Positions 1-6,363 of a stretch of DNA of 17,046 nucleotides are shown one piece after another; the first letter of the stretch is position 1, and each line of letters opens with the position of its first letter. Source of the stretch: Corynebacterium accolens (GTDB taxonomy: Bacteria > Actinomycetota > Actinomycetes > Mycobacteriales > Mycobacteriaceae); assembly GCF_030515985.1 (NCBI RefSeq), contig NZ_CP100376.1, positions 900,527 to 917,572 on the forward strand, in the 5' to 3' direction. Below the pieces are notes generated by a model. It was not told the origin of the DNA and ran no database searches. It saw only the letters and a program-made list of their open reading frames with translations. A program made the position numbers and the translations under genes.

Positions 1-242
1 ACCGCAAGCGCAATAAATGCTCGGAGAAGGTAGACACCAACCGCTTGGTCAATAATGCCCTCGATATGCATTGGAGGGGCTGCTCCGCACCGCTGGAGCA
101 TATCCGCATCGGTGGCGGCTCCCACGTGTGGCCGGGTGGTCTTGGAGACAAAAATAATGAAGTGGGAAAGTTCTTCGCCACTGACCGCGTGTTGGACTTC
201 TTCGGCATTCCGGGCAGGCCCGACGGCACCCGCGAAACCTAG
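1..242 (+). CDS. Esterase of the PHB depolymerase/LpqC type, C-terminal fragment
   Basis: This is the 3' end of a gene that enters from the left edge; the open frame runs from base 3 to the TAG at 240-242, giving about 79 residues. The motif GGGSHVWPGG matches the region around the catalytic histidine of PHB depolymerase and feruloyl-esterase-like alpha/beta hydrolases (usual form GGGHxWPG). It is followed by the FFATDRVLDFFG helix that ends these proteins. Two cysteines (CSEK and GCSA) flank the segment and could form the disulfide common in secreted members. The nucleophile, aspartate and any signal peptide lie outside the window. The stop shares the palindrome CTAG at 239-242 with the stop of the converging methyltransferase gene, so the two genes leave no room for a terminator between them. 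The family call rests on this short tail; the substrate is unknown. Confidence 0.62.
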   Translation, partial: RKRNKCSEKVDTNRLVNNALDMHWRGCSAPLEHIRIGGGSHVWPGGLGDKNNEVGKFFATDRVLDFFGIPGRPDGTRET

Positions 243-1489
243 ACCGCGCGGTAGGCCCGGAAAGAGGACCCGGGCACGGATCGCACGCGCTCTACGCAAA
301 TATCCGCGACGCTAAAAAAGCCTGCCCGGTGCGCCGAACTGTCCGGAGCGGTGGGCTCTGGAAATTGCACCAAGTGAAAGCTGCGCCCGCCCTTATCTTC
401 TCGGTTGAGTTCGATGACCGCCTGCGCCGTGGTGCCTGAGCCTGCGAAAAAGTCGAGCACCCGGGCATCGGCCCCGCCGCCAATGGCGATGAGGTGCTTG
501 ATAAGGCGTACCGGCTTGGGGAACTCAAAGATTCCCTCCACGCCCATGACATCCTCTGCGTCGCGGCGTCCAGTGCGCGTTACGCCAAACCTTTGCCCAT
601 CGAGGATGGAACGCGGCCGCGCCCCTGTTTTTTGATAGTTCTTGGTGTAGACGAATCCGCGCCGAAAGACCAACTCATCGTAGCGTTTTTCCACCATGTC
701 CTTGCCCCAGCGCCAGCGCGCTACCCGGCTGTGGCCATCCGGTTGGTCCGGCCAGTGTTGCGTGCCATCGGGCGAGGCAATGGGAAAATCCAGCGATGGC
801 AGGTACCCCAGGGTCTTAGAATCAAGGCGCACCAAGGAGTATTTGCCACGTTCATCCTCGTGGTTATATTTGGTGCTCGTATAACCCCCAGCATCTACAT
901 TGAATCCGGGGTTATCCGGGTTCTTGGCATAGCAGAGGATGTATTCGTGTTCTACCACCGCATACTTGGAATCGTTTTTCCCAGTGCCGGCCTTTTTCCA
1001 AATAAGTTGCCCGGCATAGCAGCCCTCGCCAAAAACCTCGTCTAAAACCTTGCGGGTATTAGCGGCCTCGTCCTCTCCGATGGAGACGAATATAAAGCCG
1101 TTCTCCGCCAAGACGCGCCGCGCCAAGATGAGCCGTGGCAACATCATGGACAGCCACTCGGCGTGCCACTGGGCATAGCTGCCGGAATTTACCTCGCGTC
1201 GCGCCCGGTAATTATCGCGGTAGACAAAGTCTCGGCCGGTGTTATACGGCGGGTCGATGTAGATGACATCGAAGGTCTCGCCCGTGGAAGCCCAGTGCTG
1301 TAGAACCGGCAGGTTATCGGCCAAGTGGATGCTATTGGGAGAGTCGGTCACGCTGCTTAACGCAGCATCGAGCTCGAACTCGGCGGCTAGGGGAGTCTCT
1401 GCCGCAGCGCGGGCAGCTTGCTTGCCAGGCCATACCAGACCAAAGAATTCCGCGGAGTTGCAGTCTGCACTAGGGCTGGTGTGGATCAT
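239..1489 (-). CDS. Site-specific DNA methyltransferase, beta class (type III Mod-like), solitary
   Basis: A 416-residue SAM-dependent DNA methyltransferase that would methylate the exocyclic amino group of adenine (or cytosine N4). The catalytic motif IV DPPY is at residues 79-82 (YIDPPYNTG). The SAM-binding motif I is near the C-terminus at 347-352 (FFAGSGTT). This order, IV before I, defines the beta class used by type III Mod subunits. WxxEWLSMMLPRL, SIGEDE and FPKPVRLIKHLI are other family hallmarks. At 416 residues it is shorter than most type III Mod subunits (about 550-700), and it ends soon after the ADIxxERVR helix. The ATG at 1489 is preceded by AAGG at a good distance. No res, specificity or endonuclease gene lies within the window, so it looks like an orphan methyltransferase, although a partner outside cannot be excluded. 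Its target sequence cannot be read from the protein. The role could be epigenetic or a remnant of restriction-modification. Confidence 0.88.
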   Translation of the reverse strand: MIHTSPSADCNSAEFFGLVWPGKQAARAAAETPLAAEFELDAALSSVTDSPNSIHLADNLPVLQHWASTGETFDVIYIDPPYNTGRDFVYRDNYRARREVNSGSYAQWHAEWLSMMLPRLILARRVLAENGFIFVSIGEDEAANTRKVLDEVFGEGCYAGQLIWKKAGTGKNDSKYAVVEHEYILCYAKNPDNPGFNVDAGGYTSTKYNHEDERGKYSLVRLDSKTLGYLPSLDFPIASPDGTQHWPDQPDGHSRVARWRWGKDMVEKRYDELVFRRGFVYTKNYQKTGARPRSILDGQRFGVTRTGRRDAEDVMGVEGIFEFPKPVRLIKHLIAIGGGADARVLDFFAGSGTTAQAVIELNREDKGGRSFHLVQFPEPTAPDSSAHRAGFFSVADICVERVRSVPGSSFRAYRAV

Positions 1490-1552
1490 TTATTGCCTTT
1501 TCCGTGCGAGCTGGTCATTGGTCTCATTAACGCTATCACTTTAAAACTTCTG

Positions 1553-1567
1553 GCCACCTTTGGTGGC
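1553..1567. promoter_or_regulatory. Short perfect hairpin in the methyltransferase upstream region
   Basis: GCCACC, three T, then GGTGGC form a perfect 6-bp stem with a 3-nt loop, about 65 bases upstream of the methyltransferase start. Read on the minus strand it is followed, after CAGAAG, by TTTT, so it could act as an attenuator or weak terminator for transcripts heading into the methyltransferase. It could also be an operator. No experimental link exists. The rest of 1490-1650 holds the divergent promoters of the methyltransferase and the antitoxin, but I see no convincing -35/-10 pair there. Confidence 0.3.
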
Positions 1568-1650
1568 GAAGTCCCGGCAGTGTCATTATCGTGGGCAGTG
1601 TTGCCTCGCACGGCAATGGTTAGATGAAGTAAACAACGAAAGGATTAGCA

Positions 1651-1848
1651 ATGGGTATCTTTGACAAGGCAAAGGAAGCACTGAACTCCGAAAAGGGCGA
1701 GGAAGTTACCAAGGAAGGTTTGGACAAGGCCGAGGATTTTGCCAAGGACAAGCTGGGCGAGGACAAGGCAGACCAGGTAGACAAGGCCCGCGATGTCATT
1801 GATGACAAGCTCGGCACCAATAACGACGGTGACGACGAGAACAAGTAG
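1651..1848 (+). CDS. Small antitoxin of the Rv0909/MT0933 family, no adjacent toxin
   Basis: A 65-residue, very charged, soluble protein. It begins MGIFDKAKEAL and continues with amphipathic helices rich in Lys, Asp and Glu (GLDKAEDFAKDKLGE, QVDKARDVIDDKLG), then an acidic tail (DGDDENK). This is the pattern of the MT0933-like antitoxin family, small mycobacterial and corynebacterial proteins named after Rv0909, the partner of toxin Rv0910. The start is supported by AAAGGA seven bases before ATG. The gene stands alone: upstream is a divergent methyltransferase, and downstream a hairpin then a converging operon, so no SRPBCC-type toxin partner is present. Function as an antitoxin is therefore by family only. 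A stress-induced CsbD-like role would fit the composition equally well. The ORF itself is clear; the functional name is moderate. Confidence 0.72.
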   Translation: MGIFDKAKEALNSEKGEEVTKEGLDKAEDFAKDKLGEDKADQVDKARDVIDDKLGTNNDGDDENK

Positions 1849-1876
1849 TTCTCGCCCTAATTTCTAATTAAATATC

Positions 1877-1913
1877 GCTTAAGCCCCGTTCCAGACAGGA
1901 GCGGGGCTTAAGC
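1877..1913. terminator. Long-stem bidirectional terminator
   Basis: A perfect 12-bp inverted repeat (GCTTAAGCCCCG at 1877-1888 and its complement at 1902-1913). Three more pairs (TCC/GGA) lie within the loop. It lies between the stop of the antitoxin gene (1848) and the stop of the converging response regulator gene (1977), so it can end both. The tail is only moderately T-rich on the plus strand (GCTTATGTCTG) and better on the minus strand (ATATTTAATTAG). Confidence 0.75.
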
Positions 1914-1976
1914 TTATGTCTGTGGCCGATTTTTCTGAAATACGCGGTCCGATTGGGCTGGTGCAAAACGCGCTTT

Positions 1977-2594
1977 TTAAATCCAGCCCTGAGTTTGGGC
2001 TTTCGTCGCAGCCTCGTAGCGATTATTTGCATCGGTTTTTGTCATGATACTGGACACGACGTTGCGTACACTGCCTGGACTAAGATGCACTTTGCGCGCC
2101 AGTTCTGAGGAAGTCACCCCAGATAATAAAAGTCCCGCGATTTCTCGTTCCCGGGGTGTGAGCGGGTTGTCTGGGGTAAAAAGACTCTCTCGTGCCAGGG
2201 CAGGATCGATTACCCGCAGCCCAGCCTTTACTCGGCGAATTGCCTCCGCGAGTTGTTCTGGTGGAGTGTCTTTGACTATGAACCCAGCGATGTTGGCATC
2301 AATAGCACGTTTTACATAGCCGCCGCGGCCAAAAGTAGTAACGATGAGACATTTGCATGGGCTGCTGGAGAGTTCTTCAGCTACGTCTAGACCGCTCTTT
2401 CCAGGCATTTCAATATCAAGAAGAGCTACCTCCACATTGTGCTTGGCGACGAGCCTCGCAACCTCGTTGCCCGTTGCGCATTGAGCAACTACATCAATGT
2501 CTGGTTCGGTAGCTAGGAGAGCAGCAAGGGCTCCGCGAACCAATGATTGATCCTCTGCGATAAGGATACGGATGGGTGGAGATGCATCAGCCAT
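1977..2594 (-). CDS. NarL/FixJ-family response regulator of the ABC/two-component module
   Basis: A DNA-binding response regulator of 205 residues. The receiver domain has the acidic pocket AED (14-15), the phospho-acceptor D60 in LLDIEMPG and the conserved lysine in FIVKD. The C-terminal LuxR-type helix-turn-helix starts with LTPREREIAGLLLSG, followed by LSPGSVRNVVSSIMTK. I chose the ATG at 2594: it lies just before the receiver fold and overlaps the stop of the kinase gene by 8 bases (ATGGCTGA), typical of translational coupling. A GTG at 2636 would add 14 residues lying within the kinase reading region and is less likely. It is the last gene of the four-gene operon and is expected to be phosphorylated by the kinase before it and to control the ABC exporter, as in the B. 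subtilis YvfRSTU and LnrJK systems. A plausible target is the palindromic region upstream of the operon. Confidence 0.92.
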   Translation of the reverse strand: MADASPPIRILIAEDQSLVRGALAALLATEPDIDVVAQCATGNEVARLVAKHNVEVALLDIEMPGKSGLDVAEELSSSPCKCLIVTTFGRGGYVKRAIDANIAGFIVKDTPPEQLAEAIRRVKAGLRVIDPALARESLFTPDNPLTPREREIAGLLLSGVTSSELARKVHLSPGSVRNVVSSIMTKTDANNRYEAATKAQTQGWI

Positions 2595-3723
2595 CGGAAC
2601 CAATTTCACTGTCCAAGGGTAGTAATTCGGTATCACCGTTCATAGTAATCAGCGCTACGGTGCGATCGTCCTTCCTCATAATAATCAACTTTCCGCCGCT
2701 TTCCTCTATTCGCTTGTGAAGCCCGTGTAGCCCGCCACTTTGGTACTGCTTTTTCGGATCGAAGCCGCAACCATCATCTACGACTTGGAGCTTATTCTGG
2801 GATATGCTTACCCAACAGTGCTCTGCTCCTGAGTGGCGAATAACGTTAGTGGTGAGCTCACGTAATGTCCAGGAAAAGGCGGCGTCATAAAGTCCTACGG
2901 CTTGGACGTTGGCAGGAAGATGCGCTTGAATCCCTGTAGTATCGAACGCTCGCCGTGCTGCCTGAACTTCTCCCTCGAAGGTCGGCATGCGCATCCGGGT
3001 AACTGTGGAGCGGACTTCTGCCAAACTCTTACGGGAAAGGTCACTTATTTCTTGAAGCTCGTTTCGAGCTCGAGTTGGATCTACGTCTACTAACCGCTGT
3101 GCCAACTCAGATTTTAAATTGATGACGGTAAGCGAGTGACCGAGCAAATCGTGAACGTCGGTGGCAATGTCTTCGCGTTGGCGAGCGAGATCAAGCTGAT
3201 GCTCTAAATCCGTGCGGGAGTCTTCCCTTTGAGACATTGTGCCTAGCATCACCAGCAAGATTGGCCAGCCGAATATCACAATGAATGTCCCTAAGAGGTC
3301 TTGCGAATCGACGCTCCATAAGGCACCTGTGACTACGAGTCCGGTAAGAAGTACCCATAATAATGCCCGGCGCAGTGGTAATTGAAACCCGAGGAATGCA
3401 GCTAGATAGGGCACAAATGTGGTGGCATAAACTCCAAAGAAGGGTATGGCGATAAGCGCTATGAGCGCTAAGGCAGACCACCGAGCGGCCAAGCGATAAC
3501 GTAAGTTCCAGCCCCGCGGGTAGTAATTCACCGAACCAAAGCTGAAGAAATATACGGCGCTGAAAGCGATAACACAGGCAGTGGATCCTAGGCGCTGCGT
3601 AGCGTCCACACCAGGCTGAGCGAAATTCAGAATTAAGCTGAAGAACAGAAATATAAGCCAAACGCTGGCAAACACCGCATTATTTGTAGCGAATCCCGTA
3701 AAGGGCGAGTGGAATGAATTCAT
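2587..3723 (-). CDS. Membrane sensor histidine kinase, HisKA_3 (NarX/LiaS/DesK-like)
   Basis: A kinase of 378 residues. The first 165 residues hold about five to six hydrophobic segments (for example VWLIFLFFSLIL near 21-32 and FIVIFGWPILLVMLG near 147-161) with almost no extracellular domain, so it is an intramembrane-sensing type. The dimerisation domain has the HisKA_3 box DVHDLLGHSLTVI, with H191 as the likely phosphorylated histidine. The ATPase domain follows, with the N-box ELTTNVIRHS and the G-box VVDDGCGFD. I chose the ATG at 3723 because it overlaps the permease stop by one base (TAATG); an in-frame extension to 3813 would run inside the permease gene. Such kinases usually sense antimicrobial peptides, lipids or the loading of the neighbouring exporter. 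The ligand here is unknown. Confidence 0.9.
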   Translation of the reverse strand: MNSFHSPFTGFATNNAVFASVWLIFLFFSLILNFAQPGVDATQRLGSTACVIAFSAVYFFSFGSVNYYPRGWNLRYRLAARWSALALIALIAIPFFGVYATTFVPYLAAFLGFQLPLRRALLWVLLTGLVVTGALWSVDSQDLLGTFIVIFGWPILLVMLGTMSQREDSRTDLEHQLDLARQREDIATDVHDLLGHSLTVINLKSELAQRLVDVDPTRARNELQEISDLSRKSLAEVRSTVTRMRMPTFEGEVQAARRAFDTTGIQAHLPANVQAVGLYDAAFSWTLRELTTNVIRHSGAEHCWVSISQNKLQVVDDGCGFDPKKQYQSGGLHGLHKRIEESGGKLIIMRKDDRTVALITMNGDTELLPLDSEIGSDG

Positions 3724-4517
3724 TACATTCGTGATTTGTCGCGGTGGAGCAGCGCTGCGCAGGCTCCGACGAAAATTGCGGTCCATACGGCGAAGTTTAG
3801 TCCCGCGCTCCACAGGGAATGGTTAACCGTTCCATCGGCGTCATTGAGCAGTTGCATCCCTTCTGCCAATGGCCATTGAGCCAACACGACAGGGCCAAAA
3901 AGGGGTGTAAAGCGGCCAAACGCCATAAGTGAGGAAGATAGAGGGATAAAGACATTGGCGGCGAACAGCAGGAGGACAATAGAGGAAGAAGCAATGGCCA
4001 CGGAGTTATCCGTCGGTAAAGCAAGTGCCCATATCATTCCATATAAGCCAAAGGGAATAGAGACAATAGCGCAAGCAAGAAAGGACAAAGCCCACTGGTG
4101 GGGCTCCATGTCGGCTTTAGTTAATGCACCGGTGAGAAACACTGCCGTAATGGGTAGTAGAGCTTGCAATGCTATGGATGTGATATTCGCCCAGAGGATT
4201 CGGTGAGGGCGCAGCGGAGTAAGCGCTAGTTGGCGTCTCCAACCGGATCGAGCATCAGTGACTGAAGAAGCGGCAGCTCCCACTGCACCGGCGACGCCGC
4301 CGTACAGGGCCATGCTGATCATTTGGAGAGCTGCAAATTTACCGGTGTGAATGGGAAGGCTGCCAACGTCCATTAGTGTGCCGAAAAGTAGATAGAAAAA
4401 TACCGGCAAAATGGTGGTGAAAAATAGCGGGGCGAGGTTGCGGCGCAGCCGGAGGAAATTGTACCCAGCAAAACGCATTGTGTTACTCAACGCAGGCGCG
4501 GTGGAACTATTAGACAT
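3723..4517 (-). CDS. ABC-2 type transporter permease
   Basis: An integral membrane protein of 264 residues with about six hydrophobic segments: LAPLFFTTILPVFFYLLFGT near the start, ISMALYGGVAGAVGAAA, ALLPITAVFLTGAL, LACAIVSIPFGLYGMIWALAL, a segment ending in FAANVFIPL, and FAVWTAIFVGACAALL near the end. The layout matches ABC-2 exporter permeases such as YvfS and LnrM/N. The ATG at 4517 lies 44 bases after the ATPase stop. Its own stop overlaps the kinase start. With only one permease gene present, the transporter would be a homodimer of this subunit with two copies of the ATPase. The cargo is likely a lipophilic antibiotic or a lipid, by analogy only. Confidence 0.9.
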   Translation of the reverse strand: MSNSSTAPALSNTMRFAGYNFLRLRRNLAPLFFTTILPVFFYLLFGTLMDVGSLPIHTGKFAALQMISMALYGGVAGAVGAAASSVTDARSGWRRQLALTPLRPHRILWANITSIALQALLPITAVFLTGALTKADMEPHQWALSFLACAIVSIPFGLYGMIWALALPTDNSVAIASSSIVLLLFAANVFIPLSSSLMAFGRFTPLFGPVVLAQWPLAEGMQLLNDADGTVNHSLWSAGLNFAVWTAIFVGACAALLHRDKSRM

Positions 4518-4561
4518 GGTTGGAATCTTTCGTTTGAGGGGCTGGCGGGAGGAGAATTGGA

Positions 4562-5488
4562 TTAGTTGTGCTCATCGGTGAGAGCGAGGAAAGTATTTTC
4601 CAGACTATGAGCGCTAATGGTGAGGTCATAGGCGCCTGTGTGGTTAAGAAGATGACGGGCCAGTGAATCCGAATCTGAGGTAGTCATTTGAATGTGATCT
4701 CCAGTGCGGGTGACTTCGGTAACGCCTGGTAGCGCACTCATTGGAGGGATACTGCCGTCAAATTGGGCCGTAATTCTTCGGACCTCGCCGCGGCTACGTA
4801 TGTCAATTACCTTGTCATCGGCCACAACTTCCCCTTTGTGCAAAAGCACTATCCTTTCAGCAAAATTGTCCGCTTCTTCGAGATAGTGTGTCGCGAAGAA
4901 GATGGTCCGCCCGAGCTCAGCCTGGTGCTGCATGGACGCCCAAAAGTCCCGGCGAGCGCCTGGATCCATACCGGCAGTCGGCTCGTCAAGGATGAGTATC
5001 TGTGGGTCACCCAGGAGCGCAAGCGCGAAACGAAGACGTTGTTGCTCGCCGCCGGAGCACTTGCCCACTCGTCGAGACAATATCGGTTCTAAGTTGGTGT
5101 GATGTGCGACCTCGCCAATGTCTAGGGGCTGGGCAAAGGTAGCGGAAATCATCTTTAAGGTATCGCTTACGGTGAGCTCGGGGAGAAGACCTCCGGATTG
5201 GAGCACCGCTGCTAGCTGTGTGTTGTTGATCGCTTCCTGGGGGCTTTTGCCTTGGACTGTAATAGCGCCGGAAGAAGGTTCGGTAAGGCCCAAGATAAGG
5301 TCAATGAGTGTGGACTTTCCAGCGCCGTTGGAACCTAACAACGCTACGATTTCTCCGGTGGCGATGGAGACTGATACGTCATTCAGTGCTCGCACTGAAT
5401 GCGAGGAGTTCGCTGCGAAGACTTTTTCTACGTCGCGTACCTCAATCGCTGTTGAGGAACCTGAGTTAGGGATACGTGTAGTTTTCAT
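4562..5488 (-). CDS. ABC transporter ATP-binding protein of the exporter/two-component module
   Basis: An ATPase of 308 residues that would energise the permease encoded next. Walker A is GSNGAGKST (52-60) and the Q-loop lies in VLQSGG. The signature is CSGGEQQRLRFALALL, close to the usual LSGGQ form. Walker B is ILILDEPTAGMD and the H-loop is FFATHYLEEAD. After about residue 220 comes the C-terminal extension common in drug- and antibiotic-exporting DrrA/CcmA-type ATPases. The ATG at 5488 is my choice; a GTG three codons upstream (5497) is also possible, and neither has a convincing Shine-Dalgarno sequence, so a short leader is likely. It is the first gene of the minus-strand operon, which reads ATPase, permease, kinase, regulator. 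Confidence 0.92.
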   Translation of the reverse strand: MKTTRIPNSGSSTAIEVRDVEKVFAANSSHSVRALNDVSVSIATGEIVALLGSNGAGKSTLIDLILGLTEPSSGAITVQGKSPQEAINNTQLAAVLQSGGLLPELTVSDTLKMISATFAQPLDIGEVAHHTNLEPILSRRVGKCSGGEQQRLRFALALLGDPQILILDEPTAGMDPGARRDFWASMQHQAELGRTIFFATHYLEEADNFAERIVLLHKGEVVADDKVIDIRSRGEVRRITAQFDGSIPPMSALPGVTEVTRTGDHIQMTTSDSDSLARHLLNHTGAYDLTISAHSLENTFLALTDEHN

Positions 5489-5515
5489 GTCTTGCACTTA
5501 ACTACGTTTGCGCTT

Positions 5516-5521
5516 TTAATA
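5516..5521 (-). promoter_or_regulatory. Candidate -10 element of the ABC/two-component operon
   Basis: TATTAA on the minus strand matches a corynebacterial -10 and would place the transcript start near 5509, about 12-20 bases before the ATPase start. No good -35 is seen 17 bases further upstream. This fits a promoter that depends on an activator bound at the palindromes just upstream (5529-5560). It is inferred from sequence alone. Confidence 0.35.
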
Positions 5522-5528
5522 ACAGGGG

Positions 5529-5539
5529 TCGTGTCACGA
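5529..5539. promoter_or_regulatory. Small interrupted palindrome TCGTG-T-CACGA
   Basis: Two 5-base arms flank a single T. It lies 7 bases from the 14-bp palindrome at 5547-5560, in the divergent control region of the ABC operon and cadD. It could be a second half of the same operator. Short palindromes of this size also occur by chance. Confidence 0.3.
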
Positions 5540-5546
5540 AGTTTCC

Positions 5547-5560
5547 ATGACAATTGTCAT
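5547..5560. promoter_or_regulatory. Perfect 14-bp palindrome ATGACAATTGTCAT, probable operator
   Basis: A perfect dyad between two divergent genes. Relative to the predicted ABC-operon start near 5509 it covers about -38 to -51, an activator position suited to the NarL-type regulator encoded in that operon. Relative to the likely cadD start at 5585 it covers about -25 to -38, a position where a bound protein would repress. Either or both genes may be controlled from it. The binding protein is not identified. Confidence 0.5.
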
Positions 5561-5572
5561 CGGTGGATACGT

Positions 5573-5578
5573 TAAGCT
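5573..5578 (+). promoter_or_regulatory. Candidate -10 of a leaderless cadD transcript
   Basis: TAAGCT fits the loose actinobacterial TANNNT form and ends 6 bases before the GTG start at 5585. An in-frame TAG immediately precedes that GTG and no ribosome-binding site is visible, so a leaderless mRNA is the simplest reading. Confidence 0.35.
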
Positions 5579-5584
5579 GATTAG

Positions 5585-6154
5585 GTGATTACTACTCTCG
5601 CATCCGCAATCGTCTTATTCATCGTCACCAATATCGACGATATCGTTGTTCTCTCGCTATTCTTTGCCCGTGGCGCGGGCAGGAAGGGCACGACCAAAGC
5701 CATCCTTTTGGGCCAGTACCTGGGATTTTTGGGAATCCTCGCGGTCTCTGTAGCACTCGGTCTGGGACTTAGCGCCATTCTTCCGGAAGACTGGATACGC
5801 TTTTTCGGGCTTATTCCCTTAGCCATTGGTATCTGGGCAGCCTGGGAGGCTTTTCGTGGGGAAGACGACGATGACGTTTCTGGAAAGAAGCTCAGTATCG
5901 CTGCGGTAGCCGGGGTCACCTTTGCCAATGGCGGCGATAATATCGGTGTGTACTTGCCGGTATTTACCACGTCTTCGCCCGCAGATATCGCGGTGTACTG
6001 CGTCGTATTCCTCGTCTTGGTCGCAGGCCTTGTAGCGGCGGCGAAATTTGTGGCCACACGGCCAGCCGTAGCAGAAGCACTAGAGAAGTGGGAGAGCGTT
6101 TTATTCCCCACGGTGCTTATACTGCTTGGTCTCGCCATCCTATTTGCGGTGTAG
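5585..6154 (+). CDS. CadD-family cadmium resistance transporter
   Basis: A 189-residue membrane protein of the cadmium resistance transporter family (CadD, related to LysE exporters). It has five or so hydrophobic segments and two family signatures: TNIDDIVVLSLFFARG near residues 15-30, and NGGDNIGVYLPVF in the middle. Acidic and Asn residues in these segments probably handle the metal ion. A short acidic loop (GEDDDD) lies between the halves. The GTG start is forced, since an in-frame stop lies directly before it. No ArsR- or CadC-type metal regulator is adjacent, unlike plasmid cad operons, so control must come from elsewhere, possibly through the 5547-5560 palindrome. CadD-like proteins also occur as general cation or quaternary-amine exporters, so the exact substrate is uncertain. 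Confidence 0.85.
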   Translation: MITTLASAIVLFIVTNIDDIVVLSLFFARGAGRKGTTKAILLGQYLGFLGILAVSVALGLGLSAILPEDWIRFFGLIPLAIGIWAAWEAFRGEDDDDVSGKKLSIAAVAGVTFANGGDNIGVYLPVFTTSSPADIAVYCVVFLVLVAGLVAAAKFVATRPAVAEALEKWESVLFPTVLILLGLAILFAV

Positions 6155-6170
6155 GCGAGGCACACAGAAA

Positions 6171-6207
6171 ATCCCACGGCCGTGAAGTAAATCCATAGCC
6201 GTGGGAT
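6171..6207. terminator. Bidirectional terminator between cadD and tRNA-Pro
   Basis: A perfect 10-bp inverted repeat, ATCCCACGGC at 6171-6180 and its complement at 6198-6207, with a 17-nt loop. It is followed by AATTTG on the plus strand and by TTTTCTG on the minus strand, so it can end both the cadD transcript and the converging tRNA transcript. Confidence 0.75.
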
Positions 6208-6213
6208 AATTTG

Positions 6214-6287
6214 TCGGGCTAACAGGATTTGAACCTGCGACCCCTACACCCCCAGTGTAGTGCGCTACCAAACTGCGCCATAGCCCG
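6214..6287 (-). tRNA. tRNA-Pro, anticodon GGG
   Basis: A 74-nt cloverleaf on the minus strand. The acceptor arms CGGGCTA and TAGCCCG pair perfectly and leave A as discriminator. The anticodon stem CTACA/TGTAG encloses the loop CTGGGGG, giving anticodon GGG, which reads CCC and CCU proline codons. The T arm has the standard GGTTCAAATCC. The CCA end is not encoded (CAA follows the discriminator), so it must be added by the CCA enzyme. Confidence 0.95.
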
Positions 6288-6315
6288 GCGTCGCATTATT
6301 TGTTGCGACTGCCCT

Positions 6316-6344
6316 AGATTACATCAGGATAATTCCACAGTGAA
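6316..6344 (-). promoter_or_regulatory. Candidate promoter of tRNA-Pro
   Basis: On the minus strand TTCACT (6344-6339) and TAATCT (6321-6316) are separated by 17 bases, and transcription would start about 20 bases before the tRNA. Both hexamers are only partial matches. Confidence 0.35.
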
Positions 6345-6363
6345 ATCAAGGCCATGACCTGCA

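Noticed and set aside
494..1045. Plus-strand open frame of 183 residues within the methyltransferase gene
   Set aside because: It is the antisense shadow of a gene with full catalytic motifs; no family features and no ribosome-binding site.
1502..1613. 9-base inverted repeat CCGTGCGAG ... CTCGCACGG, 94 bases apart, flanking the methyltransferase-antitoxin gap
   Set aside because: The arms do not extend, are not near a target-site duplication and do not bound an element; chance is likely.
239..1848. Methyltransferase plus antitoxin-like gene as a defence island
   Set aside because: There is no nuclease, helicase or toxin partner, the two genes are divergent, and each has common housekeeping relatives; evidence for a joint defence system is lacking.
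5581..6177. Minus-strand open frame of 198 residues opposite cadD
   Set aside because: Composition is Ser/Thr/Ala-rich as expected for an antisense shadow; cadD has clear family motifs.
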